From assembly GCA_028291485.1 (NCBI GenBank), contig JAQGHZ010000113.1, positions 1-5,001 of the forward strand: a stretch of DNA of 5,001 bases, given 5' to 3'. This document shows positions 1 to 5,001 of this stretch, in pieces (position 1 is the first letter of the stretch; each line of letters starts with the position of its first letter). The DNA is from Rubritepida sp. (GTDB lineage Bacteria > Pseudomonadota > Alphaproteobacteria > Acetobacterales > Acetobacteraceae). The notes under the pieces are model-generated. The model saw only the letters and a program-made list of their open reading frames with translations. It was not told the origin of the DNA and did no database searches. The translations under genes and the position numbers were made by a program.

Positions 1-1
1 C

Positions 2-535
2 CGCGTGCTCGCGCCGCGCGCGCCGGGCGGCTTCGGCCAGGCGCTCGCCACCGTGGACGGCCTCACCACCTACGCCCGCGATACGCGCCGCATCGTGAGC
101 TCGGTGCGCGGCATCGTGGCCGACACGGAGCTCGCGGCGCTGCTCGGCGTGCCGCCCGGCTCGCGCTGGCTGCGCATCCGCAACACCCGCGTCGACCCCG
201 CGCGCGCCGACCGGCCGATCTGCGCGACCGACACCTTCGTGGCGGAACGCCTGTCCGAGGTGCGGCGCCATCTCGGCGAGGAGACCGCCGCGGTCTGCGA
301 CCTGCTGGAGCGGCGTTGCGGCGTCCACACCGAAAGCATCGAGCAGGAGTTGCAGGGGGCGGTCGTTCCCGCCGCCCTCGCGCCCGTGCTCGGCGTGGAG
401 GCCGGGGCGCCCGCGCTGCGCATCCTGCGCCGCTACCGCGATGCCGGCGGCTGGCTCTTCGAGGCCTCGGTCAGCCTGCATCCGGCGGACCGCTTCGCCT
501 ACCGCATGCGCCTGACGCGCGGCGCCGCTCACTAA
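2..535 (+). CDS. GntR-family (HutC-type) transcriptional regulator, C-terminal UTRA domain, 5' truncated
   Basis: The open frame enters from the left window edge and ends at TAA 533-535, so 177 codons are visible and the true start lies outside. The visible part looks like a UTRA effector-binding domain, as found in HutC-type GntR regulators. It contains a repeated-arginine strand (WLRIRNTR), a central helical stretch and the typical late segment ALRILRRYRD, followed by FEASVSLHPADRFAYRMRL near the end. In this family a winged-helix DNA-binding domain precedes UTRA, and a small metabolite bound by UTRA changes operator affinity. That N-terminal domain is not in the window. The gene lies 18 bases upstream of a solute-binding protein gene on the same strand, so by inference it may control uptake of that protein's ligand. 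The ligand is unknown. The family call is good; the subfamily is less certain. Confidence 0.85.
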   Translation, partial: RVLAPRAPGGFGQALATVDGLTTYARDTRRIVSSVRGIVADTELAALLGVPPGSRWLRIRNTRVDPARADRPICATDTFVAERLSEVRRHLGEETAAVCDLLERRCGVHTESIEQELQGAVVPAALAPVLGVEAGAPALRILRRYRDAGGWLFEASVSLHPADRFAYRMRLTRGAAH

Positions 536-537
536 CG

Positions 538-544
538 AAGGAAA
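538..544 (+). promoter_or_regulatory. Ribosome binding site of the first Bug/TctC gene
   Basis: AAGGAAA lies 9 bases before ATG 554, just after the stop of the GntR gene. It supports ATG 554 as the start. The 18-base gap leaves little room for an independent promoter, so co-transcription with the regulator is likely. Confidence 0.6.
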
Positions 545-553
545 CGCCCCCCG

Positions 554-1537
554 ATGAACCCCGACACCAAGCGCCGTGCCTTGCTGCCCCTGGCCGCGTC
601 CCTCGCGGCCGCGCCCGCCCTCGCGCAGGACCGCCGCGCCTTCCCGAACCGCGTGGTGCGCTTCATCGTGCCCTTTCCCGCCGGGCAGGGCACCGACATC
701 GTCGCCCGGCTACTGGCCGACCGGCTCGCTCTGCAATGGCCGAACCGCGCCATCGTGGAGAACCGCCCGGGCGGCGGCGGCGCCATCGGCATGGAGGCCG
801 CGGCGCGCGTGGAGCCCGACGGGCATACGCTCCTGATGGGCTCGATCGGCCCAATCTCCGTGCTGCCGGCTGTCAGCAGCAGCCTCAGCTACGACCCGCA
901 GCGCGACTTCGTGCCGGTGGCGCGCGTGGTGGACCTGCCGCTGGTCTTCATCGCGAGCCCGGCCTCGGGCATCCGCACGCTGGGCGACCTCATCGAGCGC
1001 GCGAAGGCGCGGCCGGGCGAGGTGGATTACGGCTCCGGCGGCACGGCCTCCTCGCAGCACATGGCGATGGAGCTGCTGGCCAGCCGCGCCGGGATCACGC
1101 TGAACCACATCCCCTATCGCGGCAGCGCCCAGGCGATGACCGACCTCGTCGCGGGTACCATCGCCGTGATGTGCGACAGCCTCTCCTCCGCCCTGCCGCA
1201 GATCCGTGATGGCAAGGTGATCGCGCTGGCCGCCGCCTCGCTCGCGCGCTTCCCCCAGATCCCCGACGTGCCCACGGCCGCCGAGGCCGGCGTGCCCGGC
1301 TATGAGGCGGTGGGCTGGGCCGGGATGCTCGCACCGGCGCGCACGCCGCCGGAGATCGTGGCGGCGCTGAACGCAGCGGTGGTGCAGGCCATGGACGAGC
1401 CCGAGGTGCGCGCCCGCGTGGCCGAGCTCGGCGCCGTGGTCGCGCTCCAGACGCCCGAGGAGTTCGGCCGCTTCATCGCGGCAGAGCTCGCGAAGTGGCG
1501 CCAGGTGTCCCGCGAGCGGAACATCCGGCTCGATTAA
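554..1537 (+). CDS. Bug/TctC-family tripartite tricarboxylate transporter substrate-binding protein (copy 1)
   Basis: This 327-residue protein has the usual length of Bug-family periplasmic receptors, which capture carboxylates or similar small molecules, classically for TctAB-type membrane partners. Residues 1-24 form a signal peptide with twin arginines at R7-R8, a hydrophobic core and an ALA cleavage site before Q25; Tat export is possible but the motif is not canonical. Family motifs appear in order: PFPAGQGTD (40-48), VENRPGGGGAIG (68-79), GSGGTASSQHMAMELL (160-175) and HIPYRGSAQAMTDLVAG (185-201). The first loop has Gln44 where many homologues have Gly, which may bear on ligand choice. 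No TctA/TctB gene is in the window, so this may be an orphan receptor, as is common in Bug-rich genomes, or its partner may lie elsewhere. It follows the GntR gene closely and overlaps the end of the convergent paralogue. The ligand cannot be predicted. Confidence 0.93.
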   Translation: MNPDTKRRALLPLAASLAAAPALAQDRRAFPNRVVRFIVPFPAGQGTDIVARLLADRLALQWPNRAIVENRPGGGGAIGMEAAARVEPDGHTLLMGSIGPISVLPAVSSSLSYDPQRDFVPVARVVDLPLVFIASPASGIRTLGDLIERAKARPGEVDYGSGGTASSQHMAMELLASRAGITLNHIPYRGSAQAMTDLVAGTIAVMCDSLSSALPQIRDGKVIALAAASLARFPQIPDVPTAAEAGVPGYEAVGWAGMLAPARTPPEIVAALNAAVVQAMDEPEVRARVAELGAVVALQTPEEFGRFIAAELAKWRQVSRERNIRLD

Positions 1538-2493
1538 CCGGGGGTGAGGTTCGCGATGCGGACCACCTCCGCATAGGCGACGGTGTCGCGCCGGATCCGC
1601 TCGGTGAGCGGGCCCGGCCCCTGCGCCAGCACGTCGAGGCCCATATCGGCCATGCGCGCGCGCGTCGCGGGCCGCCCGATGGACTCCAGCAGAGCGGCGG
1701 TCAGCGCGGCCTTCACCTCGGGCCGCGCGCCGGCCGGCATCACCACCCCGTACCAGGTGTCGGAGACGAGTTGCGGGTAGCCGAGCTCGGCGAAGGTGGG
1801 CAGTTCGGGCAGCAGGCGATGGCGCATGGGCGACACGATGCCGAGCGCGACCAGCCTGCCGTCGCGGATGCCGGGCAGCATGTCCGAGAGGTTGCCGAGC
1901 GTGTAGTCCACCCGGCCGGCGATCAGGTCGGTCAGCATGGGCGGGACGCCGCGATAGGGCACGTGCTCGGCGTTCAGCCCGGCCAGCAGCTTGAGCTGCT
2001 CCATGCCCATGTGCTGGCTCGTGCCCTGGCCGTTGCTGCCGAAGGAGAGACCGCGGCCCGGCTGCTTCGCCTTGGCCAGGAAGCCCGCGAAATCGGCGGC
2101 GACCGAGGGATGGCAGACCAGGACGTGCGGGGTCTCCACCAGCAGCGCCAACGGGTCGAAGTCGGTCTGCGCATCATAGGGCTTGGGCTGATGCAGCGAC
2201 TGGTTCACGGTGAAGCTGTTGGCCACCATGAGGATCGCCTGGCCGTCCGGCGGCAGGATCTTTACCGCCTGCACCGCGACCAGCGTGCCGGCGCCAGGCC
2301 GGTTCTCCACCACCACTGTCTGGCCGAGCAGGGGCGCCGCGCCCTCCGCCACCACGCGGCCCACGAGGTCGAAGCTGGAGCCGGGCGGGAAGGGGACGAC
2401 GTAGCGGACCGGGGCGGAGGGCTTCCAGGCCGGCTGGGCCAAAGCGGGGGTGGCGAGCAGGCCGGGCAGGGCCAGAAGCGAACGGCGGTCCAT
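1534..2493 (-). CDS. Bug/TctC-family tripartite tricarboxylate transporter substrate-binding protein (copy 2)
   Basis: The start is set at the second of two adjacent ATG codons (2493), 6 bases after a GGAG; this gives 319 residues and puts the signal peptide at the very N-terminus. That peptide has RR at 3-4 in a Tat-like MDRRSLL context, a short hydrophobic core and ALA before Q20. Family motifs follow: PFPPGSSFD (34-42), VENRPGAGT (62-70), GSNGQGTSQHMGMEQL (152-167) and HVPYRGVPPMLTDLIAG (177-193). The protein should be a periplasmic carboxylate-type receptor. The first loop reads GSSFD, where most relatives have GGGxD, and differs from the GQGTD of copy 1, so the two probably bind different ligands. 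By eye they share only about a third of residues outside the motifs, arguing against recent duplication. Its stop overlaps that of copy 1. No membrane permease gene is adjacent. Confidence 0.92.
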   Translation of the reverse strand: MDRRSLLALPGLLATPALAQPAWKPSAPVRYVVPFPPGSSFDLVGRVVAEGAAPLLGQTVVVENRPGAGTLVAVQAVKILPPDGQAILMVANSFTVNQSLHQPKPYDAQTDFDPLALLVETPHVLVCHPSVAADFAGFLAKAKQPGRGLSFGSNGQGTSQHMGMEQLKLLAGLNAEHVPYRGVPPMLTDLIAGRVDYTLGNLSDMLPGIRDGRLVALGIVSPMRHRLLPELPTFAELGYPQLVSDTWYGVVMPAGARPEVKAALTAALLESIGRPATRARMADMGLDVLAQGPGPLTERIRRDTVAYAEVVRIANLTPG

Positions 2494-2499
2494 CATAGT

Positions 2500-2503
2500 C
2501 TCC
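2500..2503 (-). promoter_or_regulatory. Ribosome binding site that decides the copy 2 start
   Basis: On the minus strand GGAG sits 6 bases before ATG 2493 and 3 bases before the adjacent ATG 2496. The spacing favours 2493. It also argues against ATG 2505, which would place GGAG inside the coding sequence, and against the far upstream ATG 2613. Confidence 0.55.
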
Positions 2504-2569
2504 ATCCATCGACATTTCGCCTGACAGGTGCGCGTCGGGCGTCGTCTCGCGCCTAGCAAACGGCATGCC

Positions 2570-2589
2570 GCGAAGCGAGAGCGCTTCGC
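2570..2589 (-). terminator. Perfect 8-bp hairpin downstream of the MFS gene, possible terminator
   Basis: GCGAAGCG (2570-2577) and CGCTTCGC (2582-2589) form a perfect inverted repeat around the 4-base loop AGAG. It lies about 40 bases after the MFS stop in the minus-strand direction and before the start of the next minus-strand gene. There is no T-run after it, only GGCATGCC (itself an 8-bp palindrome at 2562-2569) and a short TTT, so it is not a canonical intrinsic terminator. A larger stem of CTCGCGC (2546-2552) with GCGCGAG (2596-2602) could enclose it. Alternatives are a Rho-linked pause or mRNA-stabilising structure, a protein-binding site, or chance in GC-rich DNA. Confidence 0.35.
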
Positions 2590-2628
2590 CCGCGCGCGCG
2601 AGCCCTCTCCCATCCCGCAAACCGAAGG

Positions 2629-3810
2629 TTAATCCCCCCGCGAGGTGGCGATCTCGATGAGAAACGCCGCCGCCAGCGCCGCCGCCCCCAGCCCGAAGAT
2701 GAGCAGGTGCGCCCCGCCGGTGAGCGCGAAGAGGTAGGACATGCCATAGGCGCCCGCCGCCTGCCCCAGCGCGAAGCCGATGGTGCAGAGGCTCCAGGCG
2801 GCCTTCTGGCGATCGGCGTCGCCCGGGGTCAATTCGCGCACGCGCCCCAGCACCAGCGGCACGATGCCGGGCACGAAGGCGCCGACGATCAGGCTGGAGA
2901 CGGTCAGCGCGAGCGGCCCATGGCTCCAGACCGGCAGGGCGACGGCCAGGGCCTGGAGCAGGAACGCGCCCCGCAGCGCGCGACGGAAGCCGATGCTATC
3001 AGCGACATGGCCGGCCAGGATCGGCCCGGCCATCGCCGCGAGGCCGAAGACGACCCAGTAGCCGGCACCCGCGGCGATGCCCTGCCCCAGCCCGCGCGCC
3101 ACGAAGTCCACCAGCAGCGTCATGTGCGGCACCAGCCCGACCGCGTTCAGCCCGTAGAGCAGGCACACGATCGCCAACACGCGCGGCGGCCACACGAAGC
3201 GGACGCGCCGCGCCGCCACGGGCCCGGCCGGCGGCCAGCCGCCCCAGGCCAGCGCCGCCAGCGCCACCGCCAGGACGCCAAGGCCGAGCCAGGTCCGTAC
3301 CAGCCCGGCCTGCAGCAGCAGCGGCACCAGCGTGCCGGAGAGCGCGATGCCCGCCCCTACCCCGGCGAAGATCATCCCGCCGGCCAGGCCGCGGCGCGAT
3401 TCGGGGATGTGCGGCAGGATCGTCGGCGCGACCAGCACCATGAGCACGCCGCCCGACACGCCGGAAAGCACGCGCCAGCCGAAGAACCACAGGAAGGAGA
3501 CCGGAAAGGCGCAGGCGAAGAAGCTGAGGGCGGCCAGCGCCATCATGGCGCGCATCGCGCCGACAGGGGTCAGTCGCGCCGCCAGGGGCCGCGCGAGCAG
3601 CGCACCGGCCAGGTAGCCCGCGAGGTTGGCCGCGCCGAGATAGGCCGCATCCGAGGAGGAGAACCAATGCGACGAGACGAGTTCCGGCAGCAGCGGCGTA
3701 TAGGCGAAGCGCGAGAGGCCGATGCCGAGCAGGCTGGCGCACATCGCCGAGAGGACCATCCGCGCCGGGCTCGCAACGCGGCCGGGGTTGGCCCTGGAGA
3801 GCGTTCGCAT
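2629..3810 (-). CDS. YbfB/YjiJ-family MFS transporter
   Basis: This 393-residue protein is strongly hydrophobic with about twelve predicted membrane segments. Rough spans are 18-38, 55-75, 88-108, 110-132, 143-163, 172-191, 211-231, 248-268, 281-298, 301-325, 337-360 and 365-386. The first helix carries GLSRFAYTPLLPEL (31-44), characteristic of the YbfB/YjiJ group (MFS_4) of the major facilitator superfamily. The cytoplasmic loop after helix 2 has the reduced A-motif-like ARPLAARLTPVGAMR, and the second half has GHVADSIGFRRALR (267-280) in the equivalent place. It is an inner-membrane secondary transporter; substrate and direction (import or efflux) are not known for most of this group. The start is ATG 3810, 8 bases after AGGAG. 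It lies 92 bases downstream of lysR on the same strand, with a LysR-type box just upstream, so regulation by that LysR protein is likely. Confidence 0.92.
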   Translation of the reverse strand: MRTLSRANPGRVASPARMVLSAMCASLLGIGLSRFAYTPLLPELVSSHWFSSSDAAYLGAANLAGYLAGALLARPLAARLTPVGAMRAMMALAALSFFACAFPVSFLWFFGWRVLSGVSGGVLMVLVAPTILPHIPESRRGLAGGMIFAGVGAGIALSGTLVPLLLQAGLVRTWLGLGVLAVALAALAWGGWPPAGPVAARRVRFVWPPRVLAIVCLLYGLNAVGLVPHMTLLVDFVARGLGQGIAAGAGYWVVFGLAAMAGPILAGHVADSIGFRRALRGAFLLQALAVALPVWSHGPLALTVSSLIVGAFVPGIVPLVLGRVRELTPGDADRQKAAWSLCTIGFALGQAAGAYGMSYLFALTGGAHLLIFGLGAAALAAAFLIEIATSRGD

Positions 3811-3816
3811 CCTCGT

Positions 3817-3824
3817 TTCTCCTT
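3817..3824 (-). promoter_or_regulatory. Ribosome binding site of the MFS gene
   Basis: The minus strand reads AAGGAGAA before ATG 3810, a near-perfect match to the anti-Shine-Dalgarno complement with about 8 bases between AGGAG and the start codon. It fixes the MFS start. Confidence 0.75.
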
Positions 3825-3865
3825 CACGGCAGGAGAGGTAGGCGCGACTGTTCCTCAGGAAAAAC

Positions 3866-3902
3866 GATTAGATCTGATCAAACCTATCGGATGGGAAGAT
3901 AG
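3866..3902 (-). promoter_or_regulatory. Probable LysR operator upstream of the MFS gene
   Basis: CTATC (3884-3888) and GATAG (3898-3902) form a perfect 5-bp inverted repeat with a 9-base spacer, containing ATC-N9-GAT, the classic LysR T-N11-A box. The 22-bp block 3881-3902 matches 17 of 22 bases with the block at 4795-4816 in the lysR/crotonase gap. On the promoter-proximal side an imperfect 14-base palindrome around AGATCT (3866-3879) is centred about 20 bp away, two helical turns, as expected for a LysR activation half-site. The pocket is AT-rich against a GC-rich background. Its distal edge abuts the lysR stop codon, and its conserved core ends 70 bases before the MFS ATG. I could not assign a convincing -35/-10 pair. 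Confidence 0.62.
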
Positions 3903-4784
3903 CTACTCCGCAGCCAAGGCCGGCGCCGGGCGGGCATGGTCCAGGAAGGCGGTCAGGGCGCTGGAAACAAAGCCATCGCGGCGGCGGATAAATAGCGTGT
4001 CCACGCGGGCCTCCGCACGCGGCAGGTCGTGGATCGCAATGCGCCCCTCCCGCTCCGCCACGCCGACGAGGCCGCGCGGCAGCAGCGTGACGCCGAGGCC
4101 GGCCGCGACGCAGCCGAGAATGGCCTCGACGGTGCCGAACTCCAGCATCCGCACGTCGCCGACGCCCCGCCGGGCCAGGATCTCCTCCAGCCGCTGGCGG
4201 TAGGAGCAGCCGGCCCGCAGCACGACGATCCTGAGCGAGCGGGTGGCAAGGAGCGCGTCGAGATTCCGCACCGAGAGGCTGGTCAGCACGGCCAGATCCT
4301 CGTGGAAGGCGAGCGTTTCCTCCAGCTCCGGGTGGTCCACCGGGCCGCAGACGAAGGCGCCCTCCAGGCGATGCTCCAGCACGTCCCGGATCAGCTCGCA
4401 GGTCGTTCCGGTGCGCAGCACGAGGTCCACCTCGGGACAGGCCGCGACATAGTCGGACAACCGCGCCGAGAGCCGCAGCGCGGCGGTCGTCTCCAGCGAG
4501 CCGATGGTCAGCCCGCCCCGTGGCCTTCCGTCGTCGCGAAAAGCGCGGCGCGCCTCGTCGAGGAGCTGCCGCGCCCGGGCGGCATAGGGCATCAGCCGGT
4601 GTCCCGCCGCCGTCAGCGTGACGCCGCGCGCATGCCGCTCGAAGAGCGCGGCGCCGAGTTCCTCCTCGAGCGCCTTCACCCGAGCCGTCACGTTGGACTG
4701 CACGGTGTTGAGCTCGGCGACCGCGCGGTTCATGCCGCCCAGCCGCGCCACGGTCTCGAAGAGACGAAGATCGGCGATGTCCAT
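3903..4784 (-). CDS. LysR-family transcriptional regulator
   Basis: With the start at ATG 4784 the protein has 293 residues, the usual LysR size. Residues 3-62 form the winged helix-turn-helix: DLRLFETVARLGGMNRAVAE, then the recognition-helix region TVQSNVTARVKALEEELG, then LFERHARGVTLTAAG. A linker helix follows (about 64-88). The effector-binding domain spans about 91-285, with GSLETTAALRL at its first strand, EGAFVCGPVDHPELE (141-155) in the cleft region and GCVAAGLGVTLLPRGLV (224-240). The first strand and the GPVDHPELE segment recall the YofA-like subgroup, a tentative placement. Such proteins are usually tetramers that bind upstream of target genes and respond to a small metabolite. It is divergent from a crotonase-family gene and upstream of the MFS gene; both have the same LysR-type box in front. 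A longer frame to 4970 is rejected because it would cover the operator and the crotonase start. Confidence 0.93.
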   Translation of the reverse strand: MDIADLRLFETVARLGGMNRAVAELNTVQSNVTARVKALEEELGAALFERHARGVTLTAAGHRLMPYAARARQLLDEARRAFRDDGRPRGGLTIGSLETTAALRLSARLSDYVAACPEVDLVLRTGTTCELIRDVLEHRLEGAFVCGPVDHPELEETLAFHEDLAVLTSLSVRNLDALLATRSLRIVVLRAGCSYRQRLEEILARRGVGDVRMLEFGTVEAILGCVAAGLGVTLLPRGLVGVAEREGRIAIHDLPRAEARVDTLFIRRRDGFVSSALTAFLDHARPAPALAAE

Positions 4785-4794
4785 GGCGGGCAGC

Positions 4795-4831
4795 CTATCA
4801 CTCCAACCGATCGGTTGCAGCAATTCCGATC
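4795..4831 (+). promoter_or_regulatory. Probable LysR operator in the lysR/crotonase intergenic region
   Basis: ATC (4797-4799) and GAT (4809-4811) are separated by 9 bases, giving the LysR T-N11-A box. A perfect 14-bp palindrome, CAACCGATCGGTTG (4804-4817), overlaps its right arm. GATCGG (4809-4814) also pairs as an inverted repeat with CCGATC (4826-4831) over 11 bases. The 22-bp block 4795-4816 matches the MFS-side block at 17/22, in the same orientation relative to the downstream gene. Its edge is 74 bases before the crotonase ATG and 10 bases before the lysR start on the other strand. This position fits activation of the crotonase gene with repression of lysR by its own product. Which protein binds is inferred. 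Confidence 0.62.
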
Positions 4832-4878
4832 TCCCTGACGTCTTGCGTCCCGCGCCGCCAGCCCCGACCCTGGCCGCC

Positions 4879-4884
4879 AAGGAG
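4879..4884 (+). promoter_or_regulatory. Ribosome binding site of the crotonase-family gene
   Basis: AAGGAG lies 6 bases before ATG 4891, an ideal site. It supports this start although only 37 codons are visible. Confidence 0.75.
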
Positions 4885-4890
4885 AACGCC

Positions 4891-5001
4891 ATGACCGAAT
4901 CACCCGTGCTGATGTCCGTGGACAGCCGCGGCATCGCCACCGCCACCCTCAACCGCCCTGCCCTGGGCAATGCCTATAACGGCGAGATGCTGGATGCGCT
5001 G
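4891..5001 (+). CDS. Enoyl-CoA hydratase/isomerase (crotonase) family protein, N-terminal part only
   Basis: Thirty-seven codons are visible before the right window edge, without a stop. After a short lead the sequence reads SVDSRGIATATLNRPALGNA followed by YNGEMLDAL. This matches the N-terminal beta-hairpin and first helix of crotonase-fold proteins: a G-I-A-x-x-T-L-N-R-P segment, then N-A and a helix with E-M-L. The family acts on acyl-CoA thioesters as hydratases, isomerases, hydrolases or lyases. The catalytic glutamates and oxyanion-hole region lie beyond the edge, so the reaction cannot be chosen. The gene is divergent from lysR across 106 bases holding a LysR-type box, suggesting that it is a target. 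It may head a catabolic operon for a carboxylic acid activated to a CoA ester, which is inference. Confidence 0.85.
   Translation, partial: MTESPVLMSVDSRGIATATLNRPALGNAYNGEMLDAL

Noticed and set aside
316..1209. A 297-codon plus-strand frame spanning the end of the GntR gene and much of the first Bug gene.
   Set aside because: It is an arginine-rich out-of-frame shadow of two recognisable genes with no plausible domain.
1651..1667. A short alternating CG run.
   Set aside because: It lies inside the second Bug coding region and is explained by codon use in GC-rich DNA.
1495..2556. A 353-codon plus-strand frame opposite the second Bug gene.
   Set aside because: The translation is biased (His, Gln, Arg, Gly) with no motif, while the minus-strand frame has every Bug-family motif and a signal peptide.
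2494..2613. A 40-codon N-terminal extension of the second Bug protein.
   Set aside because: It would bury the signal peptide behind a basic arginine-rich stretch, and the GGAG lies just before ATG 2493.
3872..3905. Peptide similarity between PIGWED, translated from the plus strand here, and PIGWSD, translated from the minus strand before lysR.
   Set aside because: Both are translations of non-coding DNA. The similarity is explained by the repeated DNA operator block, not by a repeated peptide.
2707..4203. A 498-codon open frame on the plus strand opposite the MFS and lysR genes.
   Set aside because: Its translation is low-complexity and rich in Arg, Gln, Gly and His with no domain. It lies antisense to two well-supported genes, and long antisense frames are expected at this GC content.
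4029..4838. A 269-codon plus-strand frame opposite lysR.
   Set aside because: It is antisense to a complete LysR coding region and has biased composition without a recognisable fold.
4785..4970. A 62-codon N-terminal extension of the LysR frame.
   Set aside because: The LysR fold starts right at the ATG at 4784. The extension would cover the operator and overlap the crotonase ribosome binding site and start.

Overview
The window is GC-rich throughout (around 70% by eye). Its content is typical of a metabolically versatile, GC-rich proteobacterium: a GntR/HutC-type regulator, two Bug/TctC-type periplasmic binding proteins, a YbfB/YjiJ-type MFS transporter, a LysR regulator and the start of a crotonase-family gene. 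An alphaproteobacterium of the Acetobacteraceae (Roseomonas-like) is my best guess, because such genomes carry many orphan Bug proteins with similar signal peptides. Burkholderiales cannot be excluded. No RNA gene, insertion sequence, CRISPR array or phage feature was seen.

Layout. (1) Bases 2-1537, plus strand: the C-terminal part of a GntR-family regulator (UTRA ligand domain), followed after 18 bases by a complete Bug/TctC solute-binding protein; probably one transcription unit. (2) Bases 1534-2493, minus strand: a second, diverged Bug/TctC protein converging on the first. The two genes overlap by four bases and use the same TTAA for both stop codons. (3) Bases 2494-2628: a short gap with a perfect 8-bp hairpin, possibly ending the MFS transcript. 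(4) Bases 2629-3810, minus strand: a 12-helix MFS transporter. (5) Bases 3903-4784, minus strand: a LysR-type regulator upstream of the MFS gene. (6) From 4891, plus strand: the first 37 codons of an enoyl-CoA hydratase/isomerase-family protein, divergent from lysR and cut by the window edge.

The most informative signal is regulatory. A LysR-type box (ATC-N9-GAT inside a conserved 22-bp block, 17/22 identical) occurs once before the MFS gene and once in the lysR/crotonase intergenic region. The two copies have the same orientation relative to the MFS and crotonase genes. They end 70 and 74 bases before the respective start codons, and similarity continues weakly into a promoter-proximal segment. 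This suggests one regulon: the LysR protein senses a small molecule and controls both an MFS transporter and a CoA-thioester enzyme, and perhaps itself. Neither the ligand nor the pathway can be read from the window. I found no clearly new multi-gene system beyond this proposed regulon.
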